DNA of 64,000 bases from Planctomycetota bacterium (lineage in GTDB: Bacteria; Planctomycetota; Planctomycetia; Pirellulales; PNKZ01): assembly GCA_018242585.1 (NCBI GenBank), contig JAFEBQ010000041.1, positions 1 through 64,000 of the forward strand, in the 5' to 3' direction. The translations under genes were made by a program, and so were the position numbers. Below are positions 24,338 through 32,941 of this stretch, piece after piece. Numbering within the stretch: position 1 is the stretch's first letter; each line of letters opens with the position of its first letter. The notes under the pieces are model-generated. The model saw nothing but the letters and a program-made list of their open reading frames with translations. It made no database searches and was not told the DNA's origin.

Positions 24338-25954
24338 TTACTGGCCGCAGTCGCCTTTGCACGGAATGCAAACCTTGCAGACGATCGTCTTGGGGACCAT
24401 TTGGCAGACGCGGACCGGCACTTCCTTTTCGATCTGCACCGGCACGCAGACGTTGTAGGCGACCTGCTTCTCGACCGCCACCGTCTTGCAAACCGTCACT
24501 TGCCGTTCGCACGTCCGCTGCTCAGGCACCATCACGCAATACGGCACCTCGCGGGTCCGCTGCTCGCAGACCATCTCGGTGACGGTGCGATTGACGGTTC
24601 GCACTTCGGGGCGACAGACGTTGACCTGGTACTCGAACTGCTCGGGGACGCAGACGACCTTCTGTACCGTGCAGGTCCGCTGCTCGGGAACCATCACACA
24701 ATATGGCACGTCGCGAGTCCGCTCCTCGGCCACCAGGCGGCAGACGGTTTCCTGGACATCACGCGTCTCGGGCCGGCAAACCGGCACCGTGTAGGTGAAC
24801 TGCTCGGGGACGCAGACCTGCTTCTGCACCGTCACGGTTCGCTGCTGCGGCACCAGCACGCAATACGGCTGCTCGCAGGTCCGCTGCTCGGCGACCATCT
24901 TGCAGACAGCCTGTTGCACTTGCCGCGTTTCGGGGCGGCAGAGTTGCACGGTATAGGTACACGGCACGTTGACCACTTGCGGACGATAGGCCGTAACCGA
25001 AACCGGCTTGTAAACGTACTTGGGAACCCAAACCTGGCGCGTGACCACCGGGACCGCGGCGCACTGGCCACAGCCGGCGTAGCCGCCGCAGCCACGGCAA
25101 GGCGCACAGGGAACTTGTTGACAGGCCCAGCCACCTTGATCGACGCAGACCGACCGCTGCTCGACGACGGGGACCATCTGGCAGACTTGCCGCGTCCCTT
25201 GCCGCTGCTCGTAGTAGGGGACCATGACCGTTACGTTTTGCGTGACCGTTTCATAGACCGGCTTGTACGCGGTGTAGGTCTGCTGACGCACGCGGGTCTC
25301 GGGAACCTGGACCGTGATGGTTTGTTCTTCGGCGACGCACTTCATCACCTGGCGCGTGCCGGTACGGGTTTCGCTGCCGGGGACCATGACCGTCACTTGC
25401 CGGGTCACCGTCTCGTTGACCGGCTTGTGAACGACGTAGGTTTCCTTGCGAACGCGGGTTTCGGGGACTTGGACCGTGTAGGTCCGCTCTTCGCTGACCG
25501 TGCGGGCGACGTTGCGCGTGCCAACGCGGGTCTCGACGGTGGGGACCATGACGGTGATCTTTTCTTCGATCGTCCGCTGCACCGGCTTGGCGACGGTATA
25601 GGCCACCGTGCGCGTGCGCTGCTCGGGGACCATGACCGTGTAGGTGTTGACCACGGTTTTGGTCTCGGGAACTTGCTGGTAGCAGGTCACCGTTTTCTCG
25701 CGCGCTTCGGTGACGTACTGGGTGACGTTGATCTTGCGCATCTCGGTGACCCATTGTGGCACCAGGATGGTCTTCTCGACCAACTGGTACTGCGGCGCGC
25801 AGGTCTTGGCGATACAGCAATCACAGCCTGCCTTCGCGCACCCGGCGCGGGCGTGGCGGAAGCCGACGCTGGTGGCCGGCGTTGCCGCGTAGAGCGTCGA
25901 CGCCAGACTGGCGAGCGCGACGAGCGCCGTGGCAATACAAAGTTGTCGTCTCAT
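24338..25954 (-). CDS. Cysteine-rich YTV-repeat protein, probable cell-wall component
   Basis: The 538 residues are almost entirely tandem repeats. A signal peptide (LCIATALVALASLASTLYA) is followed by a Cys-rich segment (CAKAGCDCCIAKTC). About four repeats of the type YTVMVPxxETRxGTRxVxxxV come first. A second Cys-rich patch (CAPCRGCGGYAGCGQC) lies near 295-310. A second repeat type, roughly VCRPETRxVQxxVCxMVAEQRTC...YCVMVPEQRT, fills the rest with Cys at fixed spacings. YTV-domain proteins were described from Rhodopirellula baltica and linked to its protein cell wall, so a disulfide-linked surface layer is likely. The ATG at 25952-25954 is preferred over one three codons earlier because GGAAGG (25964-25969) lies 9 nt upstream of it. 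Confidence 0.88.
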   Translation of the reverse strand: MRRQLCIATALVALASLASTLYAATPATSVGFRHARAGCAKAGCDCCIAKTCAPQYQLVEKTILVPQWVTEMRKINVTQYVTEAREKTVTCYQQVPETKTVVNTYTVMVPEQRTRTVAYTVAKPVQRTIEEKITVMVPTVETRVGTRNVARTVSEERTYTVQVPETRVRKETYVVHKPVNETVTRQVTVMVPGSETRTGTRQVMKCVAEEQTITVQVPETRVRQQTYTAYKPVYETVTQNVTVMVPYYEQRQGTRQVCQMVPVVEQRSVCVDQGGWACQQVPCAPCRGCGGYAGCGQCAAVPVVTRQVWVPKYVYKPVSVTAYRPQVVNVPCTYTVQLCRPETRQVQQAVCKMVAEQRTCEQPYCVLVPQQRTVTVQKQVCVPEQFTYTVPVCRPETRDVQETVCRLVAEERTRDVPYCVMVPEQRTCTVQKVVCVPEQFEYQVNVCRPEVRTVNRTVTEMVCEQRTREVPYCVMVPEQRTCERQVTVCKTVAVEKQVAYNVCVPVQIEKEVPVRVCQMVPKTIVCKVCIPCKGDCGQ

Positions 25955-26300
25955 TGGTTGCATCCTTCCGTTCTCTGCGAAACCTGACGACCGTCCCCAT
26001 GTGCGACCACGCGAAGCACGTCCACGGTCGTCTCACCCTGCTCGGTCGGACTGACTCGATTGGCGCGGCGAGCGCGCAATGGCGCTCCGTTCGACATCGT
26101 GGGGTCAAGTCGCAGCACGCGCGTTGACTGGCCCCAGCGGCCTCGCAAGCCAAAAGGTCCGACGTTGGCGATTCTAGTTCGACGAAATCGTGTGTCCATG
26201 CGCCGGGGGACGAAGAACGCCGGCTTTTCCGCCAGGTCGGGCCCCCCTGACGAATCGAAAAGTGTGGCGAATCGGATAGCCACGATCGAGCGGGGTATCA

Positions 26301-26351
26301 CCAAGCCGGCGACTTTGTCGCCGTTCGTCGGCGGCCGAGCCGCCGGCTTGG
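26301..26351. repeat. Palindromic element (CCAAGCCGGCGAC)
   Basis: The outer arms CCAAGCCGGC/GCCGGCTTGG enclose the small hairpins GGCGACTTTGTCGCC and GCGGCCGAGCCGC. It is a sibling of 14973-15023 and 44783-44832. Confidence 0.7.
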
Positions 26352-26425
26352 TACGCGGAAACTCTCATGCCGACAAGCGGTTACGGCTTGCGCACTCTTG
26401 CGATGGGCGTGATTTCAGCAAAGCT

Positions 26426-26488
26426 CAGGGACAGCCGTCCCTGGGTCGTGGCTCGCGCGGGCTGCTACCCAGGGACAGCGATCCCTCG
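26426..26488. repeat. Double-hairpin element (CAGGGACAGCCGTCCCTGGG)
   Basis: Two hairpins, CAGGGACAGCCGTCCCTG and CCAGGGACAGCGATCCCT, are separated by about 23 nt. Confidence 0.65.
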
Positions 26489-26573
26489 GCTTTCAGCGAG
26501 CAAGCGACGACAAATGACAATGATGCGCCTTCGCACGCCGCGCTGCAATCAGAATCACGTCGCCAAGGGACGA

Positions 26574-29087
26574 TTACTTCTCAACCGTCACGCGCAGCGG
26601 CTTGGCCGTGTAGCTCATCTTCATCACGAAGTTGACCGACACGTGAGCCTGGACCGGGACGATCTGATCGGCGACCGGCTTGGCGTCCTTGGCCGTGGTC
26701 AGGACGATCACGCCCGAGGTCTGCTCGCCGGTCAGCAAGGTCTTGCTCTTTTTGTCGTCGATGGTCACGCCGGCGGGCAAGCTGTTGCCGCTGATGCCAC
26801 CCAGGTGCCGGTAGATCAGGTCGAGCGAGACGTTCTTGTTGAAACCTGGCGCGCGCTCGATGGTGATCTCGATCGGCTTCGATTCGCCCGGCTTGAGCGT
26901 GACGTGCTCGGGCTTGATGTTGACGCGGCGCAGATCGAACGGCGCGCCGACCGAGACGGTCAGCATTTCGACTTGCATCAAACCGCGGCCGCCGCCGGGC
27001 AGGTACGTCTCTTGCCAAGGCACCGCCACGGCCGACAACTGCGGCGCGTCGGCCGCGTCGTTGTGCCGGCCGGTTCCTGCGATGCGGATGTTGGCCGCGC
27101 CGAGTGCCGCGTTGTCGGCGGCGGTCAGAACGATGCAGCCATCGTTCTCGCCCGGCAGTATCCTTCCGCACTCGGCCGTCACGCCGGTGGGCAGTCCCGT
27201 GGCCGTCAGCTTGATCTCGCCGGCAAAGCCGTTCTTGCGATAGACGCGAACGAACAACGCCGCCGACAGACCCGGCGCGAGCAAGGCCTTGTCGCTGTCC
27301 ACGTGCAACGTGAAGAACGGCTGACTGCGCGTGACTGACAGCAAGTACACGTGGGTCGGACTGCCGCCGCTGAACAGATCGCGCAGCTCCAGCGTGTAGC
27401 GACCATCGGCCGGCGCGGTCCAGTTTTCGATCAGCGAGTCGCCATAGGTGAAACGGTGAATCGTGACGTCGTCGTTTTCCAGTAGCCGCGCGCCCTTGTC
27501 GTTCAGCACGGCCAACACCGGATCGAGCGACGACTGATGCCGGCGGGCCAGCACCTCGAACGTGAAGGCTTCGCCTTTCTTGGCCTCGAACGTGAAGTAG
27601 TCGATCTCGCCTGGCTGGGCGACTCGACCACACACAGCGGCCGGTGCAGTGACCGGCAACGCCGCGGTCAAGGTGTGATTGTCGGCGGTCACGGTCGACA
27701 AGGGGAGGCGGCTAACCACGACGGGCACGGGCCCGACACGCTTGCCACCATCGAGCGTCGCGGTTACCCAGGTGGGGCCATCGGGGACGTCGGCCGGAAT
27801 GGTGACCGAGGCTTTGGCCGCCGGCGGCAGATGGAAGCCCAGCAACTCGACGCTGGTCGTCTTGCCCGGCGGCACGGCCGAGGGGAATGCCGCCGTCACC
27901 AGCGGCGCGTCGGCGACCTCGACGGCGTACTGCCAATAAATATTCCCCTGATAGCGGACGTCGCGAATCTCGAGCGTGTAGTCGCCGGCGTGCTCAAAGC
28001 GGTATTGAAAGGCCGGATCGGCGAAGAAGAAGTTGTCACCCGACGCGACCACGGTCCCTTGCTCGTTCCGCAAGGTGATGATCGGGTCGACGTGAATCTG
28101 CAGGTCGTGAATCCGATCTTCGCAGCGTGCCGCGCGGCAATGAAAGACCAGCGTCGTGCCGGCCTCGACGTGGAACTTGTAGTAATCGACGTCTTCGGCC
28201 TTTTCGATCGCGCCGCACAGGCAGGCAGGCAGCGTGAATTTCTGGGCGTCGGCCGGCGCGTCGTTCTTCGGTTGCTCGCCGACAACGGGCCAGTTCGTCA
28301 GCACCAACTGGCCCAGCGTCGACACGCCTTGCGGAGTGACCACGCGAAAGTCGCGCACGCCGGGCATCTGGTCGGCGGCGACATCGAACTTGAGCTTGAT
28401 CTTGGGAACCGGCTTCTTGTCGGCGACCTTGGGCGGCTCGGCGGGCTTTTTGACCTCGGGAGCGGGCTTCGCGGGCTCGGCTTTCTTTTGCTCGGCAACC
28501 TTCTTGGCGTCGTCAGCCCTTTTGTCGTCGGCGATCTTCTTGGCGTCGTCGGCCTGCTTCGGTTCAGCTTTCTGCGCGACTGCTTGCGGTTTTGCCGTCG
28601 CGGCGGCCGGCTGCTTCGCTGGCTCCTGCTGTACGTCGCTTTTCTTGGCTTCTTCTTTCTTCGCCTCGGCCTTCTTGCCATCGTCTTTCTTCGTGTCCGC
28701 TTTTTTCTCGGGCGTTGGCTTCTTCGCTTCGATCTTGACGGTTTGCGTGGTGACTTGCGGCTTGACGGTCGCCGTCGGCTTGGCAGTTGTCGTCGCGGAG
28801 GCCGGTGGAGTGACCGCGGCCAAGACAGGCGCTGCCGGCGGTTCGGGCAGAATGGCGGTGCCACGCACGCCGGGTCCGGTGACGAGCACCTGCGACGCGC
28901 CGTCCAGGTTGTAGCGCGCCGACAGCGTGTGTTCCGAGGTCTTGCCGATCTGGGCGGCCAGCGGCGCCAGGTCCATGACCATCGGATACGAGATTGGCTC
29001 CTGGGCCGAGGCGCCTTGCGGCACTGAGAGGATCGACGATACGGAACAAGCGGCGATGACGAATATCATTAACCGACGGCAATGCAT
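26574..29087 (-). CDS. Secreted protein with PPC-type domains and Lys/Ala-rich insert
   Basis: An 837-residue exported protein. A signal peptide (MIFVIAACSVSSILSVPQGASA) is followed by an Ig-like segment (HTLSARYNLDGASQVLVTG). Residues about 110-255 are very rich in Lys, Ala, Pro, Glu and Asp (KKADTKKDDGKKAEAKK...). Two bacterial pre-peptidase C-terminal (PPC)-like beta domains follow, each with D-Y-F/Y-x-F and a YTLEIRD/YTLELRD ending. Further sandwich domains resemble CARDB/NPCBM-associated repeats (GESKPIEITIERAPGFNKNV). In planctomycetes such genes usually sit next to DUF1549/DUF1553 genes, as here. The function of the pair is unknown; polysaccharide or sulfatase-linked degradation is often suggested. 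The ATG at 29085-29087 begins the signal peptide. Confidence 0.82.
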   Translation of the reverse strand: MHCRRLMIFVIAACSVSSILSVPQGASAQEPISYPMVMDLAPLAAQIGKTSEHTLSARYNLDGASQVLVTGPGVRGTAILPEPPAAPVLAAVTPPASATTTAKPTATVKPQVTTQTVKIEAKKPTPEKKADTKKDDGKKAEAKKEEAKKSDVQQEPAKQPAAATAKPQAVAQKAEPKQADDAKKIADDKRADDAKKVAEQKKAEPAKPAPEVKKPAEPPKVADKKPVPKIKLKFDVAADQMPGVRDFRVVTPQGVSTLGQLVLTNWPVVGEQPKNDAPADAQKFTLPACLCGAIEKAEDVDYYKFHVEAGTTLVFHCRAARCEDRIHDLQIHVDPIITLRNEQGTVVASGDNFFFADPAFQYRFEHAGDYTLEIRDVRYQGNIYWQYAVEVADAPLVTAAFPSAVPPGKTTSVELLGFHLPPAAKASVTIPADVPDGPTWVTATLDGGKRVGPVPVVVSRLPLSTVTADNHTLTAALPVTAPAAVCGRVAQPGEIDYFTFEAKKGEAFTFEVLARRHQSSLDPVLAVLNDKGARLLENDDVTIHRFTYGDSLIENWTAPADGRYTLELRDLFSGGSPTHVYLLSVTRSQPFFTLHVDSDKALLAPGLSAALFVRVYRKNGFAGEIKLTATGLPTGVTAECGRILPGENDGCIVLTAADNAALGAANIRIAGTGRHNDAADAPQLSAVAVPWQETYLPGGGRGLMQVEMLTVSVGAPFDLRRVNIKPEHVTLKPGESKPIEITIERAPGFNKNVSLDLIYRHLGGISGNSLPAGVTIDDKKSKTLLTGEQTSGVIVLTTAKDAKPVADQIVPVQAHVSVNFVMKMSYTAKPLRVTVEK

Positions 29088-29147
29088 TCCGACGTTCTCC
29101 TCAAGTGTATCGGCACGCACGAATCAAATGTCGTCTGGCCGGCAGCG

Positions 29148-29200
29148 TCTTTACCCTCCCCCAGCCCCTCCCTGAAAGGGAGGGGTGTTCACCGCGCGTC
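29148..29200 (-). repeat. CCCTCCC/GGGAGGG repeat, short form, inverted
   Basis: TTTACCCTCCCCCAGCCCC then TCCCTGAAAGGGAGGGGTGTTC: the minus-strand version of the family. It lies between the PPC gene start and the DUF1549 gene end. Confidence 0.88.
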
Positions 29201-29247
29201 GCTGACAATTACTCGCCACGGCGCAGCCTTTGTCCTGGCACGTCTTT

Positions 29248-29280
29248 CCTAGCAACTAGCCGCTAGCAACCAGCAACTTT
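29248..29280. repeat. Heptad repeat, inverted
   Basis: CCTAGCAACTAGCCGCTAGC then AACCAGCAACTT is the reverse complement of four GTTGCTA-type heptads. It lies just past the DUF1549/DUF1553 gene stop. Confidence 0.7.
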
Positions 29281-29297
29281 TTGTCTCGCCCATCTGC

Positions 29298-31814
29298 TCA
29301 ATGCACAAACAAGAAGTGCTTCGAGTTGATCAGCGACCAGAGCAGGTCTTCGCAGAACACTTGCAACGACGGGCTTTCGGCCAACAGCTTCTCGCACGTC
29401 TTGCGCTCGTTCTCGCTGGGCAGTCGCGATAACGTGGCCAGGTACAATTCGTCAATGATCTCATTCGCCGGCTTTTTGGCGTTCAGCGCGACGCGTAGCC
29501 GCCCCTTGCTGTCGTTGATCTTGGCCGACAGGGTGTCGCCGTTCAGCGTATGCAACGCTTGCGACAGATTTTCGTCCGCCACGCGCTCGCACTCACAGAC
29601 CGTCGCACGCCGCGGCTTGCCGAAGGTATTCAGGAAGTAGTCCGGATAGTTCGAGTCGGGCAGCTCGATGGCCCGCGTGCCCAGCGGCAAGCTTTTGAAC
29701 TTGGTCTGGGTGCCCGTCACGAAGTCGATGGCGTCTAGCAACGGCTCGGCCGCCAGGCGCTTCACCGTGTAGTGGCTGAAGAACTTGCTGTCGGCGGCGT
29801 TGGCCTCGGTGGGCTGCGAGTCAAGCTGATACAACCGCGAGGTCATGATCACCCGCATCAGGTGCTTGACGTCGAACTTGTGGGCGGTGAAGTCGCGGGC
29901 CAACGCGTCCAACAGTGCCGGGTTCGTGGCCGGGTTCGTCGCCCGCATGTCGTCGACCGGCTCGACCAGGCCATGCCCCAGCAGATTCGCCACGTAGCGG
30001 TTGACGATGTTGCGAGCAAAGAATGGATTCTCGGCCGACGTCAGCCAGGCGGCCAACGGCACGCGCCGATCCGAAGCGTCGGCCACTGGTTCCCCTTCCA
30101 GCGGCGTCGGCGTCAGCGTCTTGCCGGTCTTGGGATGGCGCACTTCGCCAGCGCTTTTCACCATCACGACTTGCTCGCGGCTAAACAGGCCGAACTCCAG
30201 GCTGTTCTTGGTGCCGACGCGCGAGAAGAACGCGGCAAAGCTGTAGTAGTCCTGCTGGCTGTACTTCTCGAACGGGTGATGATGGCACTTGGCGCAGGTA
30301 AGCCGCACACCCAGGAACAACTGCGCCGTCGTCTCGGCCAGATCCTCGGGATTGGTCGCCACGCGGTAATAGTTGGCCGGGCCATTGCGGTAGATCGAAC
30401 CCTGGGCCGTGATCAGCTCGCGCACGAACTGATCGATCGGCTTGTTGGCGCGCATCGACTCGAGAATCCAGTTGTGCATCGCCCACATTCCTTGTTCGCC
30501 CAGGGTGTCACTGCTCGAGCGAATCAGATCGGCCCACTTGACCGACCAGTAGGCGGCGTAATCGTTGTTGTGAACGTCCAGCTTTGGATCACCCGTCAGC
30601 CCTAGCAGTCGATCGATAAGGTGTTCGCGCTTCTTGGGTTCCTTCGACGCGAGGAATGCCTTGGTCTCGTCAATCGACGGCAAGGTGCCGACCGCGTCGA
30701 GAAACGCCCGGCGCAGGAACGTGCTGTCGTCGCACAACGGCGAAGGTTCGATGCCCAGTTGCTTGAATTTGGCCGAGGCCAGTTCGTCGACGAAGTTGCT
30801 GTTTTTCCAGCCGGCTAGTTTCACGTCGGTGCTGAACGGCACCACGACCATGCACACGGCGGCCTGCCCTTCGTAGCGCACCAGGACCGGCGCTTGCCCC
30901 CGCCCCACGGTCTGGAAATGACCATTGCGGTCGACTTTGGCCACCGACTCGTCCGGCGTGTCGAACTTGGCCATGGCCGTCACGTCGCGCGTCGTGCCGT
31001 TCGAGTAGGTGGCGTCGACGCGCAGTTGTTGATCGACCCCCGTGCCGCACACGCGCTGGTCGGGATAGACGGTCAGCTTGGCGACGTGCGGATCGTCGGC
31101 CTTGGGGGCCGGCGCGCCGGCGGCCAGCCAGGCCCGCAGAATCTCGCACTCGATGCCACTGTCTTGCAGCCGTCGTCCGCCGCCGTGGACCACATGTCCG
31201 GTCGGCTTCATCAGCACCAGACTTTGCTCCGGGTCATTCAAGTTGGCGCGGCGCCCTTGACGATCGCGGACCATCGCCTGGTAATCTTCGTCCGGCGCAT
31301 AGCCGAATACCGAAAGCTTGAAGCCCCCCTTGCCATGCTGGCTGGCGTGGCACGCCGCGGCGTTGCAGCCGGCCTTGCTCAAAAGCGGCGAGATGTCCGT
31401 TGTGAAGTTCACTTTGCCCGTGGCCAACACGTCGGTGACCTCGACGGGAACGGTGATGGACTTCTCGCGTTTGGCGACTTGGACGGTGATGGTCGCTTTG
31501 CCGTTGCCGCGCGCTCGGAGTCGTCCGGTCGGCGTGACGGTGACGATCTTGTCGTCGCTCGACTTGAACGTGGCCTGGTTGGTCAAATCGCCTCGCCGCG
31601 CGAGGACTTCGCTCGCCACCTTGCCCGACGGCGGCGCGCCGTCGGTGACGACCAATTGCATCTGGGCAAAGTTGCCGACCAGCTTGGCCTCGGCCGGTGT
31701 CACCTGGTATTCGCCTGGCGCGGCCGGCGTCGATGCGGCGTGCAACGGCGCAACAACCAATAGAAGAGTGGTCAAAGCGCCAAGACTTGCTAGCAGGCGG
31801 CTCGTGGCGAGCAT
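29298..31814 (-). CDS. DUF1549/DUF1553 protein with Ig-like and cytochrome-like parts
   Basis: An 838-residue exported protein. A signal peptide (LLASLGALTTLLLVVAPLHA) leads to a Big_2-like Ig domain (about 30-135) and a cytochrome-like segment FTTDISPLLSKAGCNAAACHAS. The spacing here is C-x4-CH and not the classical CxxCH. A second Big_2-like domain (about 235-325) precedes DUF1549 (WKNSNFVDELASAKFKQLGIEPSPLCDDSTFLRRAFLDAVGTLP) and DUF1553 (VPLAAWLTSAENPFFARNIVNRYVANLLGHGLVEPVDDMR). LGVRLTCAKCHHHPFEKYSQQDYYSFAAFF contains a true CAKCHHHPF heme-type motif. The family is abundant in planctomycetes and of unknown role, perhaps redox-linked glycan breakdown. The ATG at 31812-31814 begins the signal peptide. 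The PPC gene follows in the same direction. Confidence 0.9.
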   Translation of the reverse strand: MLATSRLLASLGALTTLLLVVAPLHAASTPAAPGEYQVTPAEAKLVGNFAQMQLVVTDGAPPSGKVASEVLARRGDLTNQATFKSSDDKIVTVTPTGRLRARGNGKATITVQVAKREKSITVPVEVTDVLATGKVNFTTDISPLLSKAGCNAAACHASQHGKGGFKLSVFGYAPDEDYQAMVRDRQGRRANLNDPEQSLVLMKPTGHVVHGGGRRLQDSGIECEILRAWLAAGAPAPKADDPHVAKLTVYPDQRVCGTGVDQQLRVDATYSNGTTRDVTAMAKFDTPDESVAKVDRNGHFQTVGRGQAPVLVRYEGQAAVCMVVVPFSTDVKLAGWKNSNFVDELASAKFKQLGIEPSPLCDDSTFLRRAFLDAVGTLPSIDETKAFLASKEPKKREHLIDRLLGLTGDPKLDVHNNDYAAYWSVKWADLIRSSSDTLGEQGMWAMHNWILESMRANKPIDQFVRELITAQGSIYRNGPANYYRVATNPEDLAETTAQLFLGVRLTCAKCHHHPFEKYSQQDYYSFAAFFSRVGTKNSLEFGLFSREQVVMVKSAGEVRHPKTGKTLTPTPLEGEPVADASDRRVPLAAWLTSAENPFFARNIVNRYVANLLGHGLVEPVDDMRATNPATNPALLDALARDFTAHKFDVKHLMRVIMTSRLYQLDSQPTEANAADSKFFSHYTVKRLAAEPLLDAIDFVTGTQTKFKSLPLGTRAIELPDSNYPDYFLNTFGKPRRATVCECERVADENLSQALHTLNGDTLSAKINDSKGRLRVALNAKKPANEIIDELYLATLSRLPSENERKTCEKLLAESPSLQVFCEDLLWSLINSKHFLFVH

Positions 31815-32185
31815 GGTCAGACCTCGTGCGTGCGAAAGAAGACGACGATCCATCGACGATCAGCCCGAGTCGATCTCGGGCGCAGGCAGGCTGCGGGGAA
31901 TCGCTCGGTTCGTGGGCGGTATCGAGCCCTGGTGCGGTGATTCGCCGTACCAACAATTATGGCCGTATCAAGGACCGTTGTCCCGACCGCGAACGATTCA
32001 TTTTCAGGCAGGCTCGAACGCACCGGGCGAGGTTCGCCGGCCGGAAGGTCCGAGGTGTACAGGAAGGCAACGTATCAACTGTTCATTATGTACTGTTGAG
32101 GTCGCCGATGCCAAGCTAGTTTTCCCTCTGGGGGGTGGGCGTTGGAGGCGTGTTCATGGCGGTCGCGGCTGCCTAGAATCGATGC
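31815..32185. other. Divergent intergenic region
   Basis: It lies between the leftward DUF1549/DUF1553 gene and the rightward small membrane protein. Open frames on both strands exist but none looks protein-like. No repeat or confident promoter is seen. Confidence 0.5.
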
Positions 32186-32539
32186 ATGCTCAATTCAGCG
32201 AAGTCGAGACGACAGTTAGGTTTGGCACTTTTGTGCGCGGGCGTCGTCGGGCTCGTTTCGTTCATCATCTGGGAGCCGGCCCGAGGGGCGTGGCACTTTC
32301 TTTCCCCAATGTTGTTTACTTGGTCACTGGTGTTCCTGATCGTGGGAACCGGGCTGACGTTTTGGCGCACGATCGATCGTTGCCTGGTCGTTTCGCTTGA
32401 GTTCGGCTACCTGTCTCCGTTCGCGCTCCTTTGGCAGTTGCTGTTGGCGATGATCGGTTGGAGTTGGCAACTATTGCGTCGCGTCTTGACCGGCGACGCG
32501 CGGCATCGGGAATCGCGACGGGAGAACCGTACGGAATAG
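32186..32539 (+). CDS. Small hypothetical membrane protein
   Basis: I do not recognise this 117-residue protein. It has about three hydrophobic segments: LGLALLCAGVVGLVSFII, FLSPMLFTWSLVFLIVGTGL and the weaker FALLWQLLLAMIGWSWQLL. It ends in a basic tail (RHRESRRENRTE). The ATG at 32186 is the first in frame; no clear ribosome binding site precedes it. It is the only gene-like frame in the stretch ahead of the tRNA. It could be a real small inner-membrane protein or a fortuitous frame; the clean hydrophobic pattern favours the former. Confidence 0.5.
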   Translation: MLNSAKSRRQLGLALLCAGVVGLVSFIIWEPARGAWHFLSPMLFTWSLVFLIVGTGLTFWRTIDRCLVVSLEFGYLSPFALLWQLLLAMIGWSWQLLRRVLTGDARHRESRRENRTE

Positions 32540-32622
32540 CATCCCAGCACGCAAGTCGAACGTGGCATGAGCGATAGCTCTGCGTTGGCGTCACCCAGGT
32601 CGGCTTGTCGGCAGGGGAGCGC

Positions 32623-32628
32623 TATAGT
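32623..32628 (+). promoter_or_regulatory. Possible -10 box of tRNA-Ser
   Basis: TATAGT lies 17 nt upstream of the mature tRNA 5' end. No good -35 box is found at the usual distance, so the assignment is weak. Confidence 0.35.
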
Positions 32629-32645
32629 ACGATTGTCCGCTGCCC

Positions 32646-32727
32646 GGAGGGTAAGCGAATGGCTAGCAGGCTGACTCGAAATCAGTTGCCGAGAAATCGG
32701 TTGTGGGTTCGACTCCCATGCCCTCCG
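32646..32727 (+). tRNA. tRNA-Ser (anticodon CGA)
   Basis: The acceptor stem is GGAGGGT (32646-32652) with GCCCTCC (32720-32726) and discriminator G. The anticodon arm is GCTGA-CTCGAAA-TCAGT, so the anticodon is CGA, reading UCG serine codons. The variable arm CCGA-GAAA-TCGG is a hairpin, as expected for class II tRNA-Ser. The T arm is GTGGG-TTCGACT-CCCAT. The D arm (GCGAATGGCTAGCAG) pairs poorly in my hand fold. CCA is not encoded; the sequence continues CCT. A strong terminator follows. Confidence 0.88.
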
Positions 32728-32750
32728 CCTTGGTAAGTCGCTAGCAGAAA

Positions 32751-32784
32751 AAGGGTTCCGACACACGCCGTCGGAACCCTTTTT
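32751..32784 (+). terminator. Intrinsic terminator after tRNA-Ser
   Basis: AAGGGTTCCGAC/GTCGGAACCCTT is a 12-bp perfect stem with a 7-nt loop, running into TTTTT. It ends the tRNA transcript. The remaining stretch up to 32941 holds only an imperfect palindrome (AATCCTGCAGGATT). Confidence 0.92.
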
Positions 32785-32941
32785 CGTTACCTCTCCCCCA
32801 GCAGTACAGACTGTTACCAGACCGTTGCATCGCCTGCGAATCCTGCAGGATTCCTAGATGACCCGCGAGGTCTTGGCAGGATTCCTGATCGCCCGAATGA
32901 GCATCGTGAAATCGCCCCCCGACGATGGCTTACGTGGCCCG

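Larger units (their letters stand above)
25955..26573. other. Intergenic region between the YTV and PPC genes
   Basis: Both flanking genes run leftward, so this should hold the YTV promoter and the 3' end of the PPC transcript. Two palindromic elements (26301-26351 and 26426-26488) are visible. A 191-codon open frame on the plus strand spans the region but has no protein-like features. Confidence 0.6.

Noticed and set aside
26060-26635. 191-codon plus-strand ORF in the YTV-PPC gap
   Set aside because: Crosses two palindromic elements and runs into the PPC gene's antisense; no signal, domain or ribosome binding site.
27537-29027. 496-codon plus-strand ORF with Leu/Gly-rich translation
   Set aside because: Shadow of the Lys/Ala-rich PPC gene on the other strand.
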